A DNA stretch of 64,000 nt, taken from positions 1,629,501 through 1,693,500 of the forward strand of contig JACGZH010000003.1 of the NCBI GenBank assembly GCA_014706385.1, read 5' to 3'. This document shows, piece by piece, positions 22,549 through 35,220 of the stretch. Origin of the DNA: Phaffia rhodozyma (lineage: Eukaryota > Basidiomycota > Tremellomycetes > Cystofilobasidiales > Mrakiaceae). Made by a program: the position numbers and the translations under genes. Every line of letters starts with the position of its first letter. Position 1 is the first letter of the stretch. The notes under the pieces were generated by a model that was given only the letters and a program-made list of their open reading frames with translations, searched no databases and was not told the DNA's origin.

Positions 22549-24800
22549 ATGGAATCCAAGTTGACTACAGACAACTGTCTGCTTCTAGATGGATATGTTC
22601 TCAAAGTGAGTATTGGGTTGTGTCATGATGGGTCTCTAGGATCTCATCTTGGATCTGGTACGCTTTCGCTGATAACGGTAACCTTCATTTGTGATCCCCA
22701 CATCGTTATTCTCTACAACCTAGACACCTTTTGAGCTTCTCCGGAGGTCATTCAAAACATCTCAACGAAATGTTGAGAAGGATTATGGATTTCTTCTTCA
22801 GTTGATCCAACAACTTCGGCAAGTCACCAAGGAGGACTCGTCGTCATTGGCAGAGGTGAAGGAGGACCTAGTGGTCAAGCTTGAAACGGGTATAGAAAGA
22901 GCCAAGGGTTTGAAACGCAAGGTGTGTTCATCTCATATTTTATCGCTATGGGCAAGGAGCAACCGTAACGATGCAGATTGAACCAGATATCTGAACCCCA
23001 CATATGAATCTTGACCCTGTGGGAGTCAGTTAGCGGACCTACTGCCATCACCTTCAAACCCAACTCTGCTTCGACCTAGGTTAGATCATATCTCCAAAGT
23101 AGAGACATTCGCCTCGCCGAATGAAGATCAGTTCAAGATGTGAGCTCTTCTTTCTCTTGAGTCGTGTCGTTTGTCTCTGAAGAACAGGAAGCTCAAAAGA
23201 ACCTGTTCTGCGTGATCATGCGTTGTCTTTTAGATGGGACGATCAACGTTACATGCGATATGTCATTGATTATCTTCTTCGAACTGGAAAGCTAGAGTCT
23301 GCTCGGGAGCTAGCCAAATCGACCCATCTTGAGGTCAGTCTCCTTATATCATATCTGTCTGTTTATCTCATTTGATGATAACTGACTTCTGTTTTCAGGC
23401 GTTGGTCGATCTCGACTTGTTTCAAGAATTGGCCCATGTTGACCAGGCTCTTCAATCAAGATCTTGCTCAGAGGCTTTGGTCTGGGCCGGAGAGAATCGA
23501 GGGGCTCTCAAAAGAGCCAATGTTAGTCTTCGTTGTCCCTTATAGTCTTTGCGGTTTGCCGCTTTATCATGAACATCGAGTATGCTGACATAGAGCTCTC
23601 CAATGGTATCAGAACCCGCTCGAATCTTCGCTTCGTCTGCAGGAATATATCGAGCTCTGTCGAAAGAGGGATCTCGTTCAAGCGCTCGCTTACTACAGAA
23701 AATATCTCAGTATTTGGTACGAAACTCCAGAAGTTCGAAGGGCTGCAGGTCTCTTGGCATTTGACGAACAAATCGCGAGAAAAGTAGGGATGTACGCTGT
23801 GAGTAGCCTTGTAAAACTATCTTCAGATTCACTAGTTGAGCTACAGGGAAGTCAGATCTGAGCTGATATCGAACATTGACCATCGAATAGTCCATGTATC
23901 ATATCAGTAGATGGGATACTCTCCGTGATAAATTTCGATCGACATTCATCGATGTCTATGCACTTCCGGCTGTCTCCCCATTCATCACTTCCCTTCTTGC
24001 CGGGCTTGCTGCCTTCAAGCTTCCAGCTTGTAGCCCAGATATTCCTTATCTGTTGCTACCAGCTTCTACTAAGCCACCTTTCGGTTCACTCCCAACCTCG
24101 ACCACTGACTCGAGTTCGGTAGGAGACCAAGGCGGTGGAAGGGCGAGATATCAGATCGAGTTGGGCCAAACACTCACGTTTAATCCATGGCCGAGCAGCG
24201 GAGAACCCTCTTCTGGGCTACCGTCATCTTATAATTTACCGGCTCTTGGTCCACCCACTGGTCTTCCCAGCTCGCACCTTTCGACAAGTATCAGCGGACC
24301 GGCGACACTCTCTTTCTCTTCTTCTTTATCCCCTTTCTCTGATTTCACTGCTACTGGAGGATTAACAACAATACTGGATCACCCAGTAGGACGAGCAGGC
24401 AACCCGTCATGTCCGACATGCGATTCACATTTGGGAGCTATCGCGAAAGACCTCCCAGGAAGCCATAACGAAAACTCAGTCTTGGTCTGTCGGATTTCAG
24501 GGAGAGTGATGGATGGATCGGCCGAGGGAAGTCCAGTCACGTTTCCTAATGGATACGTTTATTCTTTCGGAGTCAGTCTCGGTTTCTTTTACTCTTCATG
24601 GCAATCCTCGAAGGCGCAATTACTGCCATCTTGCTCTCATTTTCTGCTTTGTTTGTCTAATCTTGAATCTGATCTATATATCCACACTTTTTCCTCAGGC
24701 CATGCAAGAGATGGCAAACAAGAACAATGGGATCGTGACCTGTCCGCGATCAGGCTACTCTTGTTCGATCTCTGAACTCAAGAAAGTGTTTGTTCTTTGA
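22549..24800 (+). CDS. GID9: GID/CTLH ubiquitin ligase RING-like subunit Gid9 (Fyv10/MAEA), 502 aa
   Basis: Eight exons (22549-22605, 22724-22923, 23080-23139, 23234-23333, 23399-23521, 23613-23798, 23891-24571, 24699-24800) close in phase. The order is an N-terminal helical region (LLRRSFKTSQRNVEKDY), a LisH segment (MRYVIDYLLRTGKLESA), a CTLH/CRA region (ALQSRSCSEALVWAGENRGA) and a C-terminal RING-like module. The module reads LVCRISGRVMDG, FPNGYVYSF and GIVTCPRSG, the incomplete zinc-finger pattern typical of MAEA/Gid9 rather than of its partner Gid2. The complex ubiquitinates gluconeogenic enzymes when glucose returns. A Ser/Gly/Pro-rich insert of about 120 residues sits between the CRA region and the RING, so the protein is about 100 residues longer than animal MAEA. 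The donor of exon 2 is the second of two adjacent GTGT sites; only it keeps the frame open. Confidence 0.92.
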
Positions 24801-25141
24801 ATGGGTTTGGGTTCTGTTTTCTTTCTTTTCTTTTTTCAAGTTGTATCAGTGTGAACCCGGAGTTATACAGGCTCAATGAATTTATCTTCTCATCATACGT
24901 CCCGCCATCTGTAATTATCTATCTACGTGTATGTGCATTGCATATCATGTCAGTGTAAGTGTGCTCGTCATTGTTCATGATCTCTGTCAAAGAACCAGAA
25001 CGCGTTTGAGCAGAGCAAGAAACAAAGTACAAAGGCTTGAGCATCAGATATCGTTTGAAAGCGTAGGTAACATATTATATGAACAGAATGGCTCAAGAAG
25101 AATAAGAGTGGTAGACACAGACGGATACAGTGTACAGGAGT
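24801..25141. other. convergent 3' region of GID9 and VPS60
   Basis: About 340 bp of T-rich then A/G-rich sequence between two stop codons. No gene was seen. Confidence 0.6.
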
Positions 25142-26341
25142 TCAACGGGCAACTTCAGCTTGGGCAGGAGTAGCAGACTATAACGATAAAATAAGACAAT
25201 TCATCAGTGATATGAGCAGAGCATCCAGGCGAACAGAAAGAAGGAGAATGGAGGCTTACTTCAGGAACAGGATCAGCGTCGACAAAGTCAGGTAGCGTAT
25301 TGGTGTTCTGAAGATAACTAGGAAGTGCGCCTTCAGATTCTTCTTCTGCGTAGCCTTCATCGGCTAAAGCATCGAGTTCTGTTTTTAAAAGAAGAAAGGT
25401 GAGTGAAAGTTTGAAATAACGGCATAGGCGCACAAATGCTTTGTTTATATTATCGTCAAAAGGCCAGAAAGGTTGAAAGTGGAAAGACTCACCAGCTTGA
25501 AGATCGGATTCATCAATCTCATCTGGAACTCCATAACTTCTCCCTAGTGATTCCTGGATCTCATTTGCCTGGTCTATTAGGTCTTCCATGTCATAGTGAA
25601 TGCTCTGTTTGACAGCAGGAACGAAGTAAGTACGAAGAATTGGCATGGGAATGGCAAGAAGGCGAAGGAGAGGCATACCTCAATCTTATCAATGTTGATG
25701 TTCTTATATTGTTTCTTCATCTCCTTGTTAGCTCTTTGCATAGCGTCCACTGTAGCCATCTTTGGGTGAGTGTGCGGGTATGGTCAGCCCGAAGAGCGGA
25801 GAAGAACAACGTGAGCGCACAATGCAAGAATATGTGATGAAGAAGGAAGGACGGACGGTGTTGCGCAGGTTGTCTGTCGTCATGCTAGCTTGCTCCATGT
25901 TGAACGTCTGTTGTTGAAGTTGTTGGAGTTGACCTTCGTACATCCGTTTTTGTTTCAATACACCGATGGCTCTTTTTTGAATTGCACCCTGTGAATCATC
26001 GCGCGCACACGTACACATATGTACCCGGGTTGGATGTATGTTCCACGAGTCAGAACAGTTGCCAAGAAACGACTACACGAAAATTCTCACCTTTCCTGGT
26101 CCCTCTCTCATTTTGGCCATTTGGTCTCTATATCGCGTAAGCTCTGCGTCGAGTTTCCTGACTTTGACTTCAATCGTACCTATCCTGGTGTCGGTCTTAC
26201 GGGTGGAACACAGAGAGCTAACGATCAGTTATGATGTATGAATGAGATCCGATGGACCAAGGACGTTTGATTCACCGAGGCAATAGCATCCGATAGATTC
26301 GGCTTGGGTGTTGCCTTCGAGTTTCCAAAGAACCTGTTCAT
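25142..26341 (-). CDS. VPS60: ESCRT-III-related protein Vps60/CHMP5, 216 aa
   Basis: Seven exons (26341-26276, 26195-26091, 25988-25857, 25759-25679, 25604-25493, 25378-25260, 25177-25142) close in phase to 216 residues. It starts MNRFFGNSK, as CHMP5 does (MNRxFG), followed by the basic helical hairpin (TRIGTIEVKVRKLDAEL, then QKRMYEGQLQQLQQQTF). The acidic C-terminal helices contain MEDLIDQANEIQESLGRSYG and ELDALADEGYAEEE. The family works with Vta1/Vps4 in multivesicular-body sorting. The protein ends SATPAQAEVAR. The start codon sits only 206 bp from that of PPIL2 on the other strand. Confidence 0.95.
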
Positions 26342-26547
26342 GATGTGTATGCGAACGATGTATGATGGTTAGAGACGAGATGGTGGCCGAGTGTAGATTG
26401 TAGACGAATGATGAACGTAGTGGGATATATGAAATAATTCAAAATTACTTAGGTAGTGTTACCTAACATGTCGGCCAGCTCCTACCCAACACTCCCACCT
26501 TTACACTCGACTTCTCTTCCTTCTCTTTCTTCCATCAGCTCTTCACG

Positions 26548-29500
26548 ATGGGTCAGTCAGACCGTCTTTGTTCGAGACGCCAGACTTGGACTAGACCCAA
26601 GCTGATGGCATCTAATCTCTCAACGTGAATTTCTTTATATAACTATGTTTAGGACATAATTCGGATAAGCTTTACGTCACCGTCCGTTCCCTCTTTCATT
26701 TCACTTCTTGTTCTCTTTTGATCACTTCAGAGCACATGAAGTTATCAACTTGTCTTTGAAGGAGATCAGCCCAGCTGAATAAAGAACATCTGTATGCAAA
26801 CACTATGATTTTGATGCCAACAGCATAGTGAACACGCCGCCGGATCTCACACCGCAGGAGGAGGAGGATACCAAGGCGTCAAGAAGCAGACCGAGTTCCA
26901 AGCTCGTCAGTCTTTCTTGCAGATGAATCTCATTTCCTTGACCCTTCAATTGATTGAGGCTGATCACTGTCATCTTCTCTCTGACTGTATCTCGTTGTGG
27001 TTCTGTTATTTTATTCGACAGTCCCATTTGACTGTTGCGCACTCAGCTTGACGGCCTTTCAAGTCCCAGTAGCTGTTAAGGAGGAGGATGGAACAGCCAA
27101 CGTGTAAATGATTCTGCTCTTAGGCTAATCAGACTTCAACTTCAACAGGAGAAATCCATTTGCATCCAAACTTACTTTAGTTCCATATTCGTTTGTCTCA
27201 CAGATTCGACCTGGTCAACATCCTGCCGTATATCAAAAAATTCGGAACCAGTCTGTTCTCCTCCAACGTTTCTACTCCTTCATTATTCATACTTATATCA
27301 AACATCTTCCGTTTTCAATCTCTCCAAATTATCAGACCCAGTCACAGGTCGTCCCCTCACAACAGCTTCATTGATCAAGCTCCACTTCTTCAAGAATGAC
27401 ACGGCCGAAAATAAGTCGTATTCGGATCCAGTCACTTTTAAACCCTTTACCCCGCATACCCATATTGTATTCGTCGCGACAACGGGCAATGTGTTTTCGT
27501 ACGAGTCGGTCGATAGACTCTGCATCAAGACCAAGGCTTGGCGGGATCTCATTACCGACGAGAAGTTTACCAGAGCAGACATCGTTACCATCCAGGTTAG
27601 CTTCGATCCACATCTTGGCCCGCGTCATCCCTGGTCCAATCTGATTAGCATTGGCTGCTTGTTATATGGAAATTTCTTCAGGATCCTCACAACCTGTCCA
27701 ACCGAGATCTCTCAAAATTTGACTATGTTGCCAACAAAAAATCGGCCGGTGAGAAAGAAGCTGACCGCTTGTCAGGAATCAATGTCAATGCTAGTGGATC
27801 TGCTGCCAAAATTTTGCAACAGATTGCGCAGAAAGTATGTTTATTGAACAGTCGTCGTACTTCTCGACACACCCATTTCGAGGATAGGCCTGATGTCTGA
27901 CATCTTCCATTCTTTCATGCATATAGAATACTCCCGCTCCTCCTTCTGAGGAGACTCAACCTCCGTCTTCGGAGTCTGCAGCACCCAAAGAAAAGAAGGT
28001 GGGAATTGTTGCGCCCAAGCCGGTGAACCAACGAGCTTGTTCGTGCCTATCCTATATTTTCTCTGACAAGATCTGGAACCGAGATTGAACCCTTACATAT
28101 CATCTTATCTCTTTATTCACTGCTTAGATAACGCGGCAAGCTACTCGACTGGTTTGGCAGCTGCCTCTCTCACGTCGACTGCTGCTGATATTGAAACCCG
28201 AGGTGATCGAGCTCTCATCGATGAAGAAGAATGTATGTTTAGGATTTCCTTTCTATCTGTTTAATTCGTTAAATCACACAAAGTTACGTGCGTTCTGAAA
28301 CTTCTCGTATATCCTTGTGTGTGAGATAGTTATGTTTGATGAGATCTCATCATTAGTCAAGGAAAAGGATCGGGCAAAACGAAAGGCATATCTGAAAGTC
28401 AATACGAACTTTGGGGCATTGAATTTAGAATTGCATTGTGACAAGGTAGGAGCCCTCTCTTTCTTGTTATACTTCCTTCAAGCTCTTCTTCGACTCATCA
28501 TGATGTCTTGATTTATGCTACCAGGCTCCTAAAACGTGTTACAATTTCATAATGCTTGCCAAAGAAGGCAAATATGATGGGTATGAAGCTGCCTTGTTCC
28601 ATCCCTGGTCAACACAAAAGTGGACCTAAGCTGACGGAATGATCTTTTGATTATTCAACTCTCTGCTCAATACAGAGTTATCTTCCACCGAAACATTCCT
28701 GGATTCATGTACGTTCTCCCGTCTCTTTTCTTCCTCAAGGAGTTCATGTGAGGCAGTCGAAACACAAACTCACACTTCTACCCATTCATGTCGTTGACCT
28801 CATTTAGGATTCAAGGAGGAGATCCAACAGGGAAGGGCACAGGGGGAAATTCTTTCTGGTATGTTTCAGCTAACTATGTCTTCTAAACGATCGTTGACAA
28901 TTGCACGAAGATGATTGTCATCTTTGTTGCACTGGGGATGGCTGATATTCTCTTTGTATGATACAATATAGGGGTCATAATTTCCGAGATGAATACGATC
29001 TTAAAGGCGCTTTGAAGCATACAGAACGAGGAACGTTGAGCATGGCCAACCACGGAGCTGGCACAAACGGGTACGGTGTGTTTCTTCGTCTGCACATATG
29101 TTTCAACATACGCTGACTGCTGCTTGCGACTACCTTGCGGTTTTCTTGATGTTGCGCATACAGGAGTCAATTTTTCTTGACCTACCGCCCAACATCCCAC
29201 CTCGGTAAGTTTACATGCCAACATAGTTCTATGAATATACTTGCTAACCTCTCAATTCCCCTTCATCGTTGTATGAATATGACAGATGGCAAGCATACTG
29301 TGTTCGGGAATATTGTGGGTGGAATGGATGTCCTGAATGTCTTGGAAAAAGTGCCAGTCAACCCAGCTACAGATCGGCCGACAAGAGAAATCAAAATCAT
29401 AAATGTTGAGATGTACGTAGATCCTCCTGCTCTGTTCAGAACACTTTTCTGATATCTTCCACCGTCATGTATCACTTTCCTTGGGGGTTTCCTCCTTCAA

Positions 29501-29898
29501 ACATTAGATTTCAGGATCCCTATGCCCAATACCAGACCCGACTTGCCAATAAGCTGGCTGCTCAATCTCAATCAGCCTTGTCAGATAAGAACCGAGAAAA
29601 GACTCGTCTCGAAAGAGAATCCGATCGAACGTCTTGGTTCGGGGAGGACCTTGATCGGAAGAAGGCAGACAAAGCAGAGATTGACAGGAAGCGAAAGGCA
29701 GGTGTTACGGAGGATGACTTATTGGCCGGATCGATTGGAGTCGGAAAGTACCTGGCAGAGGCAAGAAACAAGAAGATCAACACGGCAGCGCCTGGCGGAG
29801 CAGGGACATTGTCCAGCAGTTCAACGTTCGGAGGTGGTGGAGTGGCAAAGAAGAGGAAACCTGCTGGTGGAGGGTTTGGAGATTTTTCATCCTGGTAG
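26548..29898 (+). CDS. PPIL2: U-box cyclophilin-type peptidyl-prolyl isomerase (PPIL2/Cyp60), 595 aa
   Basis: Seventeen exons close in phase to 595 residues (26548-26551, 26653-26681, 26824-26905, 27022-27103, 27204-27250, 27336-27595, 27682-27834, 27927-28038, 28128-28232, 28330-28445, 28525-28580, 28676-28708, 28808-28858, 28972-29070, 29164-29204, 29286-29412, 29508-29898). The first coding exon is only ATGG. The N-terminus (GHNSDKLYVTHSEH) is family-typical. A degenerate U-box spans about 35-125 (LPFDCCALSL, VFDLVNILPYIKKFGT, TTGNVFSYESVD). The cyclophilin domain spans about 311-466 (VIFHRNIPGFMIQGGDPT, ANHGAGTNGSQFFLTYRP). The residue matching Trp121 of cyclophilin A is His (TSHLDGKH), so cyclosporin binding is probably weak. 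PPIL2 associates with the spliceosome and can act as an E3. The Lys/Ala-rich tail ends FGDFSSW. Confidence 0.95.
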
Positions 29899-30094
29899 TC
29901 TCCTTAGTTCTCAAAGTTTATTTGCCATCATTCATGTCTACTTCGAGGGACACAAGAGATGATGTTTGGTCATAATATGATGTATATATAAAGTGTAGGG
30001 TTTGGTATATGATACAGTCTTAGAATCCCCCTTTGCTCCTATCCCCACCCCATTTCTCCGTCAGATCTGGTCAAGCGTATGATCCTTCACCGGT

Positions 30095-33000
30095 TCATCC
30101 ACCTCTATTGCGATCTAGCACATCCTGTCCGATCACGATCGTATTACGCACAGGCGCATCGTTGATCCACAAGACTCTCGAAAGATCCTCTTCCTGACTT
30201 AGTATCGACTGGGAAGACAGATTCTTGATCCGTCTAGCAATTGCTTCTGATACAGCGGCCGCTTGTGATTGAGCCGTTCGTTTCTTATCCTGTTCTATCG
30301 AACCACTTCCTCGGTCGCTCGGTTTTGGGATATCCTCGCCACCACTGACACCCTCAGGATCTAAAAGAACCTCGACCAGCAAACTTCTCGACCCTCCTTC
30401 ATTCGCCTCGGCTTGAATCTCTAAAAGCTTTTTCTCCAACGCTAGACCATTCACCATCTTTCGCCCTTCAGGTAGAAAGATAGCTACTTCGCCCTCCAGT
30501 AACGACTCATCCTCTTCCTCGCCCTCGCCCAAAGAAGATGGCTGAATGATCTGTTCACCACCTGCTGGATCCCAGATGATGATTCCTGAAGCACCGGCCG
30601 CTTTGGCATTCAGCACCTTTTGAAGAAATGTGCATCCTCCACGACGGACAAGCAATAGATGAGCGTCCTCGATCTGCGACACAATTGGAGAGCATAGATC
30701 AAGATTCAACGGATAAGAGGAAGCCAGGTGTATAGGCAGAGGAGGTGAGCATATATTGAATTTGGTGGGCTGGATCCGCTCAGGATCCGTCGTGTCAGAG
30801 AAGATAAAAGAAGATGATAGACAAGGGCTGATGAGTCCGCCAAATGTGGCGGCGCCACCTCGGGCCACACCGACAGCTTCTTTCTGGGATCGATTCGAAA
30901 TGTAGAACTTGAGTTGAACAGTAGGATTCCTTTCTATTTGAAGAGCATTGGAGAAAGATTGTCCTTGGCCGAAAAGTGAGTTCTGACGATTAAGCGCAAG
31001 CTCTTCCGCAGCTTGATCGATTTGTTTTTGATTATCATCGTAGTGTTTGTTAAGATTGATGTCGGTTATAAACAACTGTGAAACCGCCAAACGAGTCAAG
31101 TTCCAAGACGCATCGTTAGATGAGATAAAGATTGTCAAGAAGTGTATGATGGCAAGAGCTGAAATGATGATGAGAATACCTTCTCGCCTGACTTGACTCG
31201 ATGATGCCCAATCTTGGTTACATCATAGCCTTTTCCGTCCAGCCTCTTTGTTACTTGAGCTCGAACGCCTGTTGTGTTTCTCAGAATCCATCCCTGATCA
31301 TTTTTGAAAAGTTTTTCCGAATTTGGCCTGAGAAGAAGCAAGGAAGATAACTCAATTGATACTGGCACCTCGCGAAATATCGCTGAAACCACACTTACTG
31401 AAGATCCTCTTCGTTGCTCGATCCCATATCTGCCGTGAATAACACATCAATCATATACGGCTCTTCTTTGGGAGTCTCGCACATCAAATGAGGGTTCCAG
31501 AACGGGAGATCTTGTCTTCGAATGGCTCGATTGATCGTCAATCCGGCGAGATGACGTGCAAAATCGTAGTCTGACCTCCTGCAACGTTTTTAAACAAAGT
31601 GAGAAATGTGGGTTTTCTTTGATTACCGAGTACCCAGCTGATAAACAGGAATCTTATCGTACCCTTTGATACCACCCAATAGTCCGATCCCATAGTCATC
31701 GGCTCTCTCCCGCTTGGAATTGATGGAATAAGGATTGTAAAGCAAGCGCGGAGACCGATATACCGGACATGTCGACTCAGGATGAGAAAGCCGAGATCGC
31801 TTTGTATCCGTTTTTTCGTTCAACCTTATAGGTCTTAATCAAGAGTTGGTCAGATTAAAATTCAAAAAGTTGACAGTTAATTTATTGGTTTGTTAAAATC
31901 GCATACACACAAAACGAAACATCACTCTGCGGAAGAACGACTTACGGAAGAAGTCGAGAAGCATCGAGATATAAAAGATGTCCTTCGGTGGTGAACACCA
32001 TGTTAGAATGATCCTTACTATCAACATCAAATAGAGGTGGAATCGTCAGAGCCCCTCATGCTTTGGGTGATGTGCTGACTCGATGAACTTACTTGACAAA
32101 ATTATCCTCATCGAACAGCAAGTAGAGGTACTGCTCGTGTCATGAGCGCAAACTTCAGTTTAATTCATTATTCCAAGAGAAATCCCGGGTAAAGATCAAG
32201 GAGTAATGAGAGCAATAAACACCTTGATAGTCTCGGATAGCGCAAAGCTCTCCATTCGATCGGTTAATTCACCCGTGATCAGGTTCTTGACTGATGCGAT
32301 TCCACACCTTACTTTTGCCTTGCTGATCAAATCATTAAGGATTCTCTCGCCAATTTCTAGATAGAGTTCGTCTTTCGTCGCCTAGTTGTTTATAGATAGA
32401 CACTGTTAATACACGATTTGCTCTCAGAATAAGATCGACGATCGGCTCACTCGGTAGAGAAAGTAATTGCTCTCGACAAACTCTTATTGATGGACGATTG
32501 ATAATAGTTAAGTCATAATACCGTTTAACTGATCACAAGTGAGACAGTTGTCTATGAAGAAGGATGCACTGACCAGGTCGAATGGGATAGCCCAAATCAT
32601 CCGCTTTCTTTTCTACTACATTAAAGCTTTCAGGTATTCCACCATATCGCCTCCATAAATTCCAATCTATATTTGTAGATGACAGGATATATAGGTGAAC
32701 TATTGTGGGTACAACTGAGAGCGTGGCTGGAGAAACAAAACTTACAGGCTAGATGTGATTTGATTGCCTTGGTTTAGAGATAGCACCGGCATCGAATTGG
32801 AAAGGAAAGTAAGCGCTGTTGTTGATATAAGAGTTGACTATCAAAGAACGAACCCCGTTTAGATCACCTGCCAAGACTTGCAGCCCCGGAAAGAAGGCAG
32901 CTAGCGAGCTTTAACAAATAGAACATGGCAGAGGGTCGTATGAGGTTCTCATCGATAGTGTAATATGCCTGAAAGAGGCGAGAGCTTACTCTACAGTCAA

Positions 33001-34886
33001 CCCGATCCGTTCGCCTGTATGCATAGAAACGCCTCTGAACTATTATCCAGATGTAGTCAAATTTCTGGAAGTCAGAAGGCAAGCTCTTCAGAGATTCGAA
33101 GTGTTATAGGAATGGATCGAAGACAAAAAGCGTACCCAGAACCCCTCTTCGCCCCTTACATAACGCATTATCGCTCCTGTTTTACCGCAGTGCAACGAAT
33201 TTGATCAGCTGTTATAATCCGGTTGGTATCAAACACGAAGTTTGCGGACCATATGATTCTTCGAACACATCTAAGTAGCTTTGTTCTCCAAGCAGAATCC
33301 ACGCTTTGAGCGCGTACTCGAAGAAGGAATCCGTTCCAGCTCCGATGTGTGATATTAACGGAGGGATCCATTCCTGACATCAGCCGGAAAACAGTTATCT
33401 TCAGAGTGGAACTTTCAAGCGCAAGCAATATGTAGAGATTGCGCCTACCAGGCTTCCAACATCGATACCATTCCCCAAGAGTCCAACTTCGGACCGACGT
33501 TCCCAAATTGTGAAGAACGCTTTTTTCGCCTGCGTTTCGTATCTAGGATCGCCAGTCAGTCTCGAAAGAGTGGCAAACTCTAGAATCAAAGACTGTGAAT
33601 TGAAGCGCAAGCAAGTATAAGCTCGCGTGCCTGTCTGTCTCAGTGATGGGTTTTTTTTGTTGGTATTGAGAGCATGAGACGAACCCCAGCACCAGCTGTA
33701 CATGTAGCTGTCGTCTCGCCTTTAACAACACCTTTCTTCAGATTCACCTAATACAACGGCGCGGGACGAGAACAGAGCTATCAGTCCATGCGCAAGCGCA
33801 AAACATAGGCAACGCCCCTCTTCTAAAGCTACCTTCAGAAAGAAAAATGCAAAACAAACCCTAGCAAACGGTAAATCGCCCCACATGTTTTCCTTCCCTC
33901 TTCCTTTTCCTACGCTGAAACCTGTACCACTTCTTTCCCAGGCTTTGACCAATCTATCTCCCAAATCAACTGCCATATCTAATAACTCTCCCTTGTACCA
34001 GTCGAGTTTGAAGTCTTCGTCTTGTGCTCTGTCTACAGAACTATGGTGTTTGGGTAAAGGGATGTCTCCCGACGCGAATTGATGCGCCGATAGTAGAGAG
34101 CCAAGGATTCGAATTGTGCTTTCGAAGACTTGTATCTTATTCGATTTGTCAAACGAGACAGTTTGGATGATCGTCCGGACTCTATTGACATCAAAGATAT
34201 CAGAGACGTACAGATCATCGATACATACAAAGAAAGATTAAGACAAACCCTTGTTCAAAAGCAGTGCGATTTCCCATGATAGCCAGTGTATCGATGACTA
34301 TAACGTCTTAAAAGCATGATGAGTATATGGTCTTGATCCCATTTGACCTTTCGAAAACGCCTGGATGAGTTGAAACAGACCATCGACAAGTGTTAAACTG
34401 TAATCTCCACAAACATCGTTGAAAGCTCCGTTTGCTCTGGAAAACAGATATATACCGTGGTCAGCTAGAGCCCTAGATGAACCCTTGTTACATACCAGAA
34501 TGAAGAGAAAAGGACGATAGCGTGATTTTCGAGGTGAACGACTTACGGATCAGCCGCGTTCGGACCTCGTCCTTTACATGATAATGGCTTCAACTCATCC
34601 TGATGTCATCTCGAGCCCAGAGTTTACGCAAACGGACATAAACCACGTCAGACATGATGCACCTTATGATTTTTGGACTAACCGATCTTGTCGTTGGGAT
34701 GAGATGAGAGAAACGCGTACGTACGAACGGAAACCCGTGATCGAGGTAGTTGTAATATCCATGGTTGAATAACTCCCTTGTTCGTTCCCTAAGCTGTATC
34801 TTTTTGTCCGAAGTGAATATGGAGATACTTGCAGTTGGTGTAAGCAAAAGAAGGACTGTGTACACCCAGCCTGCGAGATGAACCAT
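30095..34886 (-). CDS. HTM1: ER alpha-1,2-mannosidase-like ERAD protein (EDEM/Htm1) with PA domain, 1013 aa
   Basis: Twenty-one exons close in phase: 34886-34725, 34599-34547, 34436-34381, 34297-34249, 34181-33860, 33747-33685, 33592-33449, 33373-33250, 33176-33136, 33039-32990, 32908-32854, 32767-32746, 32666-32574, 32482-32451, 32381-32223, 32130-32093, 32017-31946, 31824-31627, 31578-31399, 31327-31180, 31075-30095. A hydrophobic signal sequence (VYTVLLLLTPTASIS) precedes a GH47 domain of about 500 residues: ELFNHGYYNYLDHGFPFDEL, PLSCKGRGPN, FNDVCGDYSLTLVD, TCTAGAGS, FWYRG-like FWFRG, DSLAAFFPGLQVLAGD and PEFVESNYFLYRAT. A protease-associated domain follows around 700-850 (LLLVRRGGCTFLQKVLNAKAAGA). 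Htm1/EDEM trims mannose on misfolded glycoproteins to mark them for ERAD. There is no HDEL-like tail. Exon 3 has a second in-frame donor 33 nt downstream. Confidence 0.93.
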
Positions 34887-35220
34887 CTGAAAGATGTGAG
34901 GTGTTAGTCAACTAATGCACAATGTATGAAATCTACCTGCTGAGATTGAACGTAGAACTTATAAGGTTGATGATGAGACGACAAGACGGCTAGGGTTAAT
35001 TTCGGGGTTCGATCATAGTCACGTGTCGACACAGCTTTCACTTTGTGTTCTATACTCCTCTATATAACATCACACAAACTTCATTGATAAAGAAACGAAA
35101 GACCGAGAACGAAATAGTACAGTTGATGAATTCACTACTACAACCCGATAAAGTAGCAAGTGAATAGAGAGGAATAGAAAATGACATAGGGCGTAACGAT
35201 ATCCGAGAAGCCTGATACTC
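34887..35220. other. HTM1 promoter / FOX2 3' region
   Basis: About 330 bp between the start of HTM1 and the stop of FOX2, both on the minus strand. A CTATATAACAT element at about 35056 could serve transcription or be chance. No gene was seen. Confidence 0.55.
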
